From NCBI GenBank assembly GCA_021820785.1, contig JAKADE010000105.1:1-7979 (forward strand): 7,979 nt of DNA, written 5' to 3'. Below the pieces are notes generated by a model. It was given only the letters and a program-made list of their open reading frames with translations. It did not search any database and was not told the DNA's origin. Of the stretch, positions 1-5,806 are shown piece after piece. Each line of letters begins with the position of its first letter. Positions within the stretch are counted from its first letter, which is position 1. The translations under genes and the position numbers were made by a program. This DNA comes from Pseudomonadota bacterium (lineage in GTDB: Bacteria; Pseudomonadota; Gammaproteobacteria; Steroidobacterales; Steroidobacteraceae).

Positions 1-1
1 G

Positions 2-199
2 GCTGCTGCGGTCGGTGGCGAGAGCGCGGAACCGAGCGTCGAACAGGCGCCACGCAAGACGCCCAGGACGCCGCTGCAGGCCGCTCGCAAAGCCCCGTCG
101 CAGCCGGTCGGCAAGGCGCCGCTGCACATGGTGCGCAAGACCGGGTCGAAGGCGGCCGCGGCCGGTGGCGGCGGCGAGACGGCATGGACAGAGTTCTAG
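2..199 (+). CDS. Methyl-accepting chemotaxis protein, C-terminal tail (partial)
   Basis: The frame is open from the window edge to a TAG at 197-199 and gives 65 residues. They form an Ala/Pro/Lys-rich, low-complexity tail, a glycine run, and the final residues ETAWTEF. In chemoreceptors such as E. coli Tar and Tsr the last five residues are NWETF, an aromatic-x-x-aromatic tether that recruits the CheR methyltransferase and CheB methylesterase. W-T-E-F at the extreme C-terminus matches that pattern, and a long flexible basic linker before it is also typical. The signalling hairpin and sensor domain would lie upstream of the window. The family call therefore rests only on the tail, and a different protein ending by chance in WTEF cannot be excluded. 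The overlapping reading frame at 15-428 is arginine-rich and looks spurious. No canonical terminator with a T-run follows the stop. Confidence 0.6.
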   Translation, partial: AAAVGGESAEPSVEQAPRKTPRTPLQAARKAPSQPVGKAPLHMVRKTGSKAAAAGGGGETAWTEF

Positions 200-590
200 G
201 ATCCGCGTGCGCCCCGCGGCGCGGGCCGTGGGCTGCGGTAACGGTCTGCCGCCTCCAGTTCCAGGAATCGGCGCCCCAAGGAGTGGCCCGACGGGCCTCT
301 CGGCGGGGTATTCATTCAAGACAGGATGCAGGGCACCTGATGCACCTCAACCGCCCGGGGTGCGAGTCTTCTTGTGCCCGGATTCTCGCGCGGCGAAAGA
401 GACTGGTGGTTCCGCGCAGGCGGACTGAGTGCAATCCGCGCGAGTCACAGTCGCAGCGTGCACGGTGCCGCCCCTGCTTGTGCAGAACCTGACTCTCCAC
501 TGCTTGCTCCTGGGTCCGCATATTGGCGGCGCAAAAGGCCGCCATACTCGCCCAGGTGGGTCACTTTGACTTCGGCGAGGTGGGTCAGTA
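200..590. other. Convergent intergenic region, no credible gene
   Basis: About 390 bp separate the chemoreceptor stop from the stop of the minus-strand DUF1648 gene. Short open frames here (for example 184-492 and 374-622 on plus, 312-545 and 445-654 on minus) have biased arginine/serine-rich translations, no ribosome-binding site and no recognisable domain, so I do not call them. Between two convergent genes no promoter is required. Its length is unusual for such a compact neighbourhood. The right end holds the nested inverted repeat and tandem repeat listed separately. I saw no tRNA, no T-tract terminator and no transposase remnant of useful length. Confidence 0.6.
509..556. repeat. Nested inverted repeat (hairpin)
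   Basis: An inner perfect 7-bp stem, TGGCGGC (524-530) with GCCGCCA (538-544), encloses the 7-nt loop GCAAAAG. An almost concentric outer pair, CCTGGG (509-514) with CCCAGG (551-556), flanks it with unpaired stretches of 9 and 6 nt. The right outer arm runs directly into the tandem repeat starting at 554. It could act as a weak transcription terminator between the two convergent genes or be part of a mobile-element end. No T-run follows on either strand, so neither role is shown. Confidence 0.45.
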
Positions 591-601
591 TTACTTCGGC
601 G
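554..601. repeat. 24-bp tandem direct repeat, two copies
   Basis: Copy 1 covers 554-577 and copy 2 covers 578-601, head to tail. Both start AGGTGGGTCA and end ACTTCGGCG. They differ only at unit positions 11, 13 and 15, so 21 of 24 bases agree. On the minus strand the shared part contains TGACCCACCT. Copy 2 overlaps the end of the DUF1648/DUF5808 gene and encodes its last three residues and stop. Short, slightly diverged repeats of this size at an element boundary recall the multiple transposase-binding repeats of IS21-family ends. That comparison is an inference from memory; no transposase is present here. Confidence 0.7.
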
Positions 602-1673
602 CTAACACGGAGAAGCCAATGATGGCCAGCAGCGGAACGAGAATGATCATCCACGCCGCAGGGCGGGCAAAGTTCACCGTATAGCCGAGGCCAAACCGCT
701 TCTCGACCATTACGGAAGGGTCATCGGGGTTGAAGTAGAAGACGCCGAACTTCCAGAAGCGGTCCTCGGTTCGGTCGCCGACGGGTGTCAGTGAGTCCGT
801 CACTTGCGGTGCAGAGCCCATCCGGCTGCCGCCCTGGCCGAGCCACATCAGTACACCGGTGAGCGCAATGGCGATCAGACCCGGGAGGAGCACGGTGGCC
901 GCGGAGGGACGCTGGAGCGCAGTGGGTAGCAGGGGGCGCAGCGCCAGCGACGAGAACAGCACGGCGATCCAGTATTCGATGGCCAGCAGCAGCAGCGAAA
1001 TGGCGCTGCGAAACCGCGATTCCCGGCGGCCATTCGGGCCGTCCGCGTAGATCGGCCGGACCCAATGGGCGGTGCCGTACCGCAGCAGCGTCAGGGCCAC
1101 GAGGGTCATGGCGGCAATGAGCAGAGGTGAGAACACGGCACTGAGACTGCGCGCGGCCCACACGTCTGGTTGGCCGTCGAGTGTCCAGTGCACGGGCAGA
1201 CGAGCGGGAATGTGCTGCCAGTGCGCTTGCAGATACGCGGCAGTCGCGGCGAGCAGGGCGAATGGGCCTGAGGCGGCGCTCCAGCCGCCGGGGATTTTGC
1301 GCCGCGGCGCGTCGATCCGGGCCTCACGGACGGTCGTCGGTGCGACCGCATGCGCCAGAACCAGTCGGCGCGTCCGATAGTAGACGCCGAAGCAGGCCCC
1401 ATTGAGCAACAGAAGGGCCACGGGTGTCCACGCGAGCCTGCGCGTCAGGGTCAGCGCGAGAAGCAACGCCAGTGCGGGAACCGCTACGGCCAGCAGCCCT
1501 AGCCGGTACCGGCGCAGTATGGATCGACCGTCGCTGCTGTCGCGAAATCCGGGCGCGACGGTGACGGCAAAATAGAGATCGGGGCGTGTCAGTCGCGGCA
1601 TGAACCAATGCGCGATCACGGACAATGTTCCCAGTGCGATCAGGGTGGAGCCCATGGCGACGGATGCACTCAT
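591..1673 (-). CDS. DUF1648/DUF5808 integral membrane protein
   Basis: This 360-residue protein has about eight hydrophobic segments (roughly 3-24, 59-77, 80-100, 136-150, 178-198, 223-247, 258-279 and 340-357). Residues 153-172, with LPVHWTLDGQPDVW, match the DUF1648 pattern (LP-x-H-W/F-N/T-x-x-G-x-P-D-x-W). Residues 306-336, FWKFGVFYFNPDDPSVMVEK followed by RFGLGYTVNFARP, match the DUF5808 signature. The N-terminal LYFAVTVAPGFRD is also family-like. The ATG at 1671-1673 is preceded by GAGGTG (plus-strand 1679-1684) with a 5-nt spacer, which fixes the start. The gene lies 52 bp downstream of a GntR regulator on the same strand, a pairing common for this family, so the two probably form an operon. 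Its molecular function is unknown; a role in envelope stress or antimicrobial response is only a guess. The last codons (A-P-K-stop) lie inside a 24-bp tandem repeat, so the native C-terminus may have been altered. Confidence 0.85.
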   Translation of the reverse strand: MSASVAMGSTLIALGTLSVIAHWFMPRLTRPDLYFAVTVAPGFRDSSDGRSILRRYRLGLLAVAVPALALLLALTLTRRLAWTPVALLLLNGACFGVYYRTRRLVLAHAVAPTTVREARIDAPRRKIPGGWSAASGPFALLAATAAYLQAHWQHIPARLPVHWTLDGQPDVWAARSLSAVFSPLLIAAMTLVALTLLRYGTAHWVRPIYADGPNGRRESRFRSAISLLLLAIEYWIAVLFSSLALRPLLPTALQRPSAATVLLPGLIAIALTGVLMWLGQGGSRMGSAPQVTDSLTPVGDRTEDRFWKFGVFYFNPDDPSVMVEKRFGLGYTVNFARPAAWMIILVPLLAIIGFSVLAPK

Positions 1674-1725
1674 TCTGGCACCTCACTGTCAATGGATTGG
1701 CACGCTCAGCCTGTGCGTCTCGCGT

Positions 1726-2109
1726 TCATAGCGCGCCCTCTTCGAGCCGGCGCGCACTGTCCACCAGCTCGCCGATCAGCGCCTTGCGCGAGAGCCCCTC
1801 GGCCAGGGTTTTGGCGAGCAGCTCGCGCAACGCGCGGGTGAATTTCTCAGGACCCACGTGCCGGCTCTGCGCATGCCGTTCCTGGACGGTGGCGCCGCGG
1901 TGTCTCCTCAGTTCGAGCCATCCCTCTTCGGCGAGTTGCCGATAGGCCTGCGCGACCGTGTTGTGATGTACGCCCAGATCGATTGCCAGCATCCGCACGG
2001 TCGGCAGTTTCTCGCCCGGGCCAAACCGGCCGGCCACGAGCTCGGCACGCAGGCCGTTGGCGATCTGCTCGTAGACCGGCACATTCGAAGCCAGATCGAT
2101 GCGCAGCAT
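1726..2109 (-). CDS. Short GntR-family transcriptional regulator (YtrA/YhcF type)
   Basis: This 127-residue cytoplasmic DNA-binding protein has a GntR winged helix-turn-helix at about residues 9-76. It includes PVYEQIANGLRAELVAGRF, the PGEKLPTVRMLAIDLGV segment and a recognition helix around HHNTVAQAYRQLAEEG (48-63), then the wing LELRRHRGATV. Only some 50 residues follow, largely helical. That suits the small YtrA/YhcF subfamily, which lacks a large effector-binding domain and often controls adjacent membrane-protein or transporter genes. The start ATG at 2107-2109 has a purine-rich GAGAGAG just upstream. The gene heads an operon with the DUF1648 protein 52 bp downstream and is divergent from the DoxX-like gene. 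Autoregulation through the promoter at 2132-2160 is likely from family behaviour, but no operator is proven. The effector cannot be told from the sequence. Confidence 0.88.
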   Translation of the reverse strand: MLRIDLASNVPVYEQIANGLRAELVAGRFGPGEKLPTVRMLAIDLGVHHNTVAQAYRQLAEEGWLELRRHRGATVQERHAQSRHVGPEKFTRALRELLAKTLAEGLSRKALIGELVDSARRLEEGAL

Positions 2110-2122
2110 GCGTCTCTCTCAG

Positions 2123-2160
2123 TTGTCTTCATTTGTACACCGAGGACAGACAAAGGGCAA
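2123..2160 (-). promoter_or_regulatory. Candidate sigma70-type promoter and operator for the GntR operon
   Basis: Read on the minus strand, TTGCCC (plus 2155-2160) and TACAAA (plus 2132-2137) are separated by exactly 17 bp. Each matches the sigma70 -35 or -10 consensus at four of six positions. The -10 lies about 22 bp upstream of the GntR start codon. An inverted repeat, TTGTCT (2123-2128) with AGACAA (2148-2153), straddles the -10 and the spacer. A repressor bound there would block transcription, so it is a candidate site for autorepression. The wide 19-bp gap between arms makes the operator reading weak. The rest of the divergent region (2161-2302) shows only a TATGCT at 2256-2261 as a poor -10 candidate for the DoxX-like gene. 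Confidence 0.4.
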
Positions 2161-2302
2161 GAGGCTCCTCGGGGAGACTGTGCTGCGGCGTCGCTCGAGC
2201 TGCGGACCTGGCACCGCCGGTGCTGACGATGGGTGTGCGGCGCTTGCGACCGGCGTATGCTCGGTCACAAGACATTAAAACAGTGACATGGACGGGGGTC
2301 GC

Positions 2303-3226
2303 ATGAGCTCACCCGGCGTCATTCGCGCAGTGCCGGTCAACGCCGTCGCCGTCGCGCGAGGGGTGTTTGCGCTCGCATCGGCGAGTATCGCCGTGTGGAT
2401 CCTGGCCTTCGGGCAATGGGTGCCGCAGCCCCTGCCCGCCGCGATCCCGCTGCGTGGGATGTTGACCGATGCGACGGCGCTGGTGATCCTCGTGGCGAGC
2501 GCCGGTCTGTGTTTCGCCCGTACCGCGCTCGCGGGCGTGTTGACGTTGGCCGCATACCAGGCCGTCTCGGCGGTGCTGGCGGTGCCTCAGTGGTTCGCCA
2601 GGCCGCTCAACGTCGGCGCGTGGTATCCGTTTTTCGAGGCCGTGACGCCGTTGGCCGCCGCGGTGGCCCTCTCCATGAGGCTGCGGCACTCGACGCCGGG
2701 GCTCAGGCGAGGGTGTAGTGAGCGAGTGGTTCTGCGCAGTGCACGGACTGTCTTTGGCCTCACGTGCGTCTTCTATGGTCTGTCTCACTTCGTCTACGCC
2801 GCGTACACCGCTACTCTGGTGCCGGCGTGGCTGCCCGGACGGATGCTGCTTGCCTATGTCACGGGCGCCTGTCATGTCGCCGCGGGATTGGCCATCATCG
2901 TCGGGATCGTGCCGCGCCTGGCCGCCGCGCTCGAAGCGACCATGATGAGCCTGTTCGGCCTGGTGGTCTGGGTGCCAAGCTTCTTTGCACACCCGCGGCC
3001 GAGTTGGGCCACGCCGCCCTCGCAGCAGTGGTCCGAACTGGTCGTGACGTTCGTGTTGGCGGCGGCGGGCTGGGCCGTGATGCTGTCGTTCAGCGGAAAA
3101 CCGCAGCGCCGAGGCTTCCCTCGCGCGCCCCTGAACGGACACCCGGCGCCGGTCCCTGACGGCACGCCGCAACGGGACAAGTCCTTATCGACAGTGACAG
3201 GGCGTGTGCGTATCCGTGAGCCATGA
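2303..3226 (+). CDS. DoxX-like integral membrane protein
   Basis: The product is a 307-residue polytopic inner-membrane protein. Hydrophobic segments lie at about residues 16-37, 55-71, 75-95, 109-126, 148-170, 183-203, 210-227 and 246-263. After the fifth begins the block YGLSHFVYAAYTATLVPAWL (158-177), then PG and a Gly/Ala-rich helix with TGACHVAAGLAI. This G-x-x-HF ... VPxWLP arrangement is characteristic of DoxX-like proteins. About 40 C-terminal residues are hydrophilic, Pro/Arg-rich and probably cytoplasmic. I prefer the ATG at 2303 because GGGGG (2294-2298) sits 4 nt before it; an in-frame ATG at 2288 lacks a ribosome-binding site and would add five residues. The stop overlaps the PPK2 start by ATGA, implying translational coupling. 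Specific function is unknown. Named DoxX proteins are linked to quinol oxidases or thiosulfate oxidation, but no such partner is visible here. Confidence 0.65.
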   Translation: MSSPGVIRAVPVNAVAVARGVFALASASIAVWILAFGQWVPQPLPAAIPLRGMLTDATALVILVASAGLCFARTALAGVLTLAAYQAVSAVLAVPQWFARPLNVGAWYPFFEAVTPLAAAVALSMRLRHSTPGLRRGCSERVVLRSARTVFGLTCVFYGLSHFVYAAYTATLVPAWLPGRMLLAYVTGACHVAAGLAIIVGIVPRLAAALEATMMSLFGLVVWVPSFFAHPRPSWATPPSQQWSELVVTFVLAAAGWAVMLSFSGKPQRRGFPRAPLNGHPAPVPDGTPQRDKSLSTVTGRVRIREP

Positions 3227-4053
3227 ACGAGAGTGAGCGCTTTCGGGTGGCGCCGGGCACCCGGGTCAAGCTTTCTGAAATCGACCCGGCATTCAAGGGG
3301 CACCATCCGGACCACACCGCGGCCGCCGCCGAGCTGCAGCATTACACCGAGCGGTTGCGTGCGCTGCAGGAGCTGCTCTATGCCGATGGGCGCCACTCGC
3401 TGCTGATCTGTCTGCAGGCCATGGACACCGGGGGCAAGGACGGTGTCATCAACCACGTGCTCGGTGCGATGAATCCGCAGGGCTGTCGGGTGGCGCATTT
3501 TCGTCGACCCTCGCCCGAGGAGGCGGCTCACGATTTTCTGTGGCGGGCGCATCGGGACGCACCGGCACGCGGCGAGGTGGTCATCTTCAATCGCTCCCAC
3601 TACGAGGACGTGCTGGTGGTGCGTGTGCACCAGCTGATCGACAACGCCGACTGGATGCAGCGCTATGCGCGGATCAACGAATTCGAGCGCAACCTCGCCG
3701 ACGACGGCGTTGCGATCCTGAAATTCTACCTGCACATCTCGAGCGAGGAGCAGCTGGCGCGGTTCAAGGCGCGGCTGGAGGATCCGAGCAAGCACTGGAA
3801 GATCAGCGTGGCGGACTACACTGAACGCAAGTTCTGGCCGCAATACCAGCGAGCGTACGAGGATGCGCTGTCACGCTGCAGCACCGGGCATGCTCCGTGG
3901 TACGTCATCCCGGGAAACCACAAGTGGTTTCGCAACCTCGCGATCGCCCGCATCGTGGTCGAGCGCCTTGAGGCCATGAACCTGAAATACCCCGCGCCTG
4001 CGGCTGATCTTGCCGAAATCCGCCGCGAATACCACTCCGCGGCGCACCGCTGA
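3223..4053 (+). CDS. ppk2: Polyphosphate kinase 2, class III-like (polyphosphate:nucleotide phosphotransferase)
   Basis: This 276-residue cytoplasmic enzyme of the PPK2 family (P-loop kinase fold) transfers phosphate between polyphosphate and nucleotides, typically making ADP/ATP from AMP/ADP. Visible motifs are Walker A LQAMDTGGKDGVI (64-76, with D68, K72 and D73), Walker B GEVVIFNRSHYEDVLVVRVH (117-136), the lid segment ARLEDPSKHWKIS (183-195), and the C-terminal APWYVIPGNHKWFRNLAIA (224-242). The length and the single-domain form, plus FNRSHYEDVLVVRV and the WYVIP segment, resemble class III enzymes such as that of Meiothermus ruber. The class assignment is from memory, not alignment. The ATG overlaps the stop of the upstream DoxX-like gene, so expression is probably coupled to it. 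All expected catalytic residues are present and the gene looks intact. The long minus-strand frame opposite it is a shadow. Confidence 0.93.
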   Translation: MNESERFRVAPGTRVKLSEIDPAFKGHHPDHTAAAAELQHYTERLRALQELLYADGRHSLLICLQAMDTGGKDGVINHVLGAMNPQGCRVAHFRRPSPEEAAHDFLWRAHRDAPARGEVVIFNRSHYEDVLVVRVHQLIDNADWMQRYARINEFERNLADDGVAILKFYLHISSEEQLARFKARLEDPSKHWKISVADYTERKFWPQYQRAYEDALSRCSTGHAPWYVIPGNHKWFRNLAIARIVVERLEAMNLKYPAPAADLAEIRREYHSAAHR

Positions 4054-4187
4054 GGCCCGAGCGCTCGATTTGCGCTGCGGCGCGCGCTAGCATGCGCGGC
4101 TCGTGCGGGCCATCCGGACCCGCCCGGGGCGGTCGCGGCGCTGCGCCGGCCGTCTTGCCACCGGCAGACTCTGGGGGACCCATCCGC
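4054..4187 (+). promoter_or_regulatory. PPK2-S10 intergenic gap with weak promoter candidate
   Basis: The 134-bp gap is very GC-rich. TCGATT (4065-4070, three of six matches to -35) and TAGCAT (4088-4093, four of six to -10) are spaced by 17 bp, which would start transcription about 90 nt before the peptidase ATG. A ribosome-binding site, GGGGA (4174-4178), lies 9 nt before that ATG. No terminator with a T-run is seen after PPK2, so read-through from the upstream pair is possible. The open frame beginning at 4092 is contiguous with the peptidase, but its first 32 residues look untranslated. Confidence 0.3.
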
Positions 4188-5765
4188 ATGCTCCGCACCT
4201 TCGTCCTGTCTCTCGCCAGCCTCGCACTCGCGCTGCCGGCGGCGGCCGTGGCCGCACCGAAAGCCCCGGCACACGCCCCGCACACGGTCGCCGTGCCCAA
4301 GGCCTGCACCTCGATCACCCACGGCAGTGTCGTGATCGACGGCCAGCGCATCCGCTATACGGCGACCGCCGGCACGATCATCCTGAAGAACGAGCAGGGC
4401 AAGCCGACCGCCAGCATGTTCTACGTTGCCTACACGAAGGACGGCGTGCGCGATCCGGGCAAGCGTCCGGTGACCTTCGCGTACAACGGCGGACCGGGTT
4501 TTGCCTCCGCGCTGGTGGATATCGGCGGCTTCGGACCGCGGCGCATCGAATGGCCGGCGCCGGGTCAGATCGGGCGCGAGCAGCCGCCCTACCGCCTGGT
4601 GCCGAACGCCTACAGTATCCTCGGGGCGACCGACCTGGTCTTCATTGATGCGGTCGGGACCGGCTACAGCCGGATCGTCGGCGTCGGCACGCCGAAGATG
4701 TTCTACGGGATCAACGGCGATGCGCGTGCGTTCACGCAGTTCATCGAACGCTACGTGCAGCGCAATGACCGCTTCGAATCCCCGAAATTCCTGCTCGGGG
4801 AGAGCTACGGCACGACGCGCTCGGCGGTTCTGGCCGAGGATCTGGTCGGTCAGGGCGTCTACCTCAACGGGGTGATCCTGTGCTCGACCGTGCTCGATTT
4901 CGCGACGCTCAACAACACCCCGGGCAACGATCTGCCCTACGTGCTGTATCTGCCGTCCTACGCGGCGGTTGCCTGGTACCACCACCGCATCACGCCGCGG
5001 CCGAAGGATCTCGCGGCATTCGTGCACAAGGTCGAGCGCTTCGCCGGGGGAGCCTACGCTCATGCACTGTTCGAGGGCTCGGCGTTGAGCCCGACGCGCA
5101 AGGCGCAGATTGCGGCCCAGCTCTCGCGCTACACCGGGTTGTCGACCGCGCTGTGGGAGCGGGCCGATCTGCGCATCCCACTGTCGGTATTCCAGCGGCG
5201 CCTGCTCGGCACCGGTGCGAGCACGGGACGCTTCGATGCGCGCTTCAGCACGCCCGAACTGGAGCGGCTCGATCCGGAGCAGGGCGATACTGCCGCCGGC
5301 GCGGCCACGACCGCGATCTGGGGGGCGCTTACCGAGAGTTTCGATGCGTATGTGCGCCAGGGGCTCGGTTACCGCAGCCACCGCCTGTACGTGCAGAGCA
5401 GCGCCAGCGCGTTCAGCGCCTGGGACTGGAGTCATTACCAGCCGCCGCTCAGTGCCCTCGATGAGGGTGTCGGCAGCAGCACGAGCCTGGCGCGCGTGCG
5501 CAACGTGGCGCCGGCGCTGGCGCGCGCCATGAGCAACGATCCGGGCATGCAGCTGATGCTCAACAACGGCTGGTTCGACATGGCGACGCCGTTCTTTGCC
5601 ACCAACTTCACCATCGCCCACATGGGGCTGCCGCAGGCCCTGCACGGCAACATCCACGAGTACTACTACCCGGTCGGGCACATGCTCTATCTGAATCCGG
5701 CAGTGCTCCCGCAGCTGCAGCACAACATCGAGGCGTTCATCGCGAACGCGCTCAAGCGGCGCTGA
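4188..5765 (+). CDS. Exported S10-family serine carboxypeptidase-like peptidase
   Basis: This 525-residue hydrolase of the alpha/beta fold is related to serine carboxypeptidases, which remove C-terminal residues from peptides. A signal peptide, MLRTFVLSLASLALALPAAA (1-20) ending near VAA (21-23), indicates export to the periplasm. Next come the bacterial S10 segment HGSVVIDG...YTATAGTIIL and the oxyanion region YNGGPGFAS (99-107). The catalytic Ser is S206 in GESYGT, Asp is D464 in NNGWFDMATPF, and His is H498 in YPVGHMLYL, so the triad is complete. GGPGFAS replaces the more usual GGPGSSS. The mature protein has just two cysteines (C40 and C232), possibly a disulfide. I start at 4188, not the in-frame ATG at 4092, because the signal peptide begins there and GGGGA precedes it. 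Substrate is unknown; many bacterial members are annotated only as peptidase S10. Confidence 0.92.
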   Translation: MLRTFVLSLASLALALPAAAVAAPKAPAHAPHTVAVPKACTSITHGSVVIDGQRIRYTATAGTIILKNEQGKPTASMFYVAYTKDGVRDPGKRPVTFAYNGGPGFASALVDIGGFGPRRIEWPAPGQIGREQPPYRLVPNAYSILGATDLVFIDAVGTGYSRIVGVGTPKMFYGINGDARAFTQFIERYVQRNDRFESPKFLLGESYGTTRSAVLAEDLVGQGVYLNGVILCSTVLDFATLNNTPGNDLPYVLYLPSYAAVAWYHHRITPRPKDLAAFVHKVERFAGGAYAHALFEGSALSPTRKAQIAAQLSRYTGLSTALWERADLRIPLSVFQRRLLGTGASTGRFDARFSTPELERLDPEQGDTAAGAATTAIWGALTESFDAYVRQGLGYRSHRLYVQSSASAFSAWDWSHYQPPLSALDEGVGSSTSLARVRNVAPALARAMSNDPGMQLMLNNGWFDMATPFFATNFTIAHMGLPQALHGNIHEYYYPVGHMLYLNPAVLPQLQHNIEAFIANALKRR

Positions 5766-5771
5766 GGACTT

Positions 5772-5806
5772 CGCCCCCCGAGGCCGCAGCGCGGCCTCAG
5801 GGGGCG
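5772..5806. terminator. Shared hairpin between convergent genes
   Basis: The left arm at 5772-5787 pairs with the right arm at 5791-5806 over 16 positions with a single C-A mismatch (5779 with 5799) and a 3-nt loop AGC. The stem is nearly all G-C and very stable. It begins six bases after the peptidase stop and includes the stop codon (5797-5799) of the convergent glutathione transferase. It is therefore placed to end or protect both transcripts. No T-run follows on either strand, so it is not a textbook intrinsic terminator. Termination with Rho help or 3'-end protection are alternatives. Confidence 0.65.

Noticed and set aside
340..370. Possible small hairpin (GCACC/GGTGC) in the convergent gap
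   Set aside because: Only a 5-bp stem with a large loop, no T-run; expected by chance in GC-rich DNA.
15..428. 137-codon plus-strand open frame at the window start
   Set aside because: An Arg-rich out-of-frame shadow of the chemoreceptor tail running into the intergenic gap; no ribosome-binding site or domain.
509..556. Possible integron attC site
   Set aside because: The hairpin lacks the RYYYAAC and GTTRRRY core sites required for attC, and no integrase or cassette is nearby.
2309..3172. 287-codon minus-strand open frame
   Set aside because: Translation is dominated by Arg, His, Gln and Gly and mirrors the DoxX-like gene; it has no family features.
2872..3843. 323-codon minus-strand open frame
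   Set aside because: Antisense to the DoxX-like and PPK2 genes, no recognisable domain and no good ribosome-binding site; a compositional shadow.
4092..4187. Upstream ATG that would extend the S10 peptidase by 32 residues
   Set aside because: The extension is Gly/Pro/Ala-rich and would bury the signal peptide; the ATG at 4188 has GGGGA upstream and starts exactly at the signal sequence.
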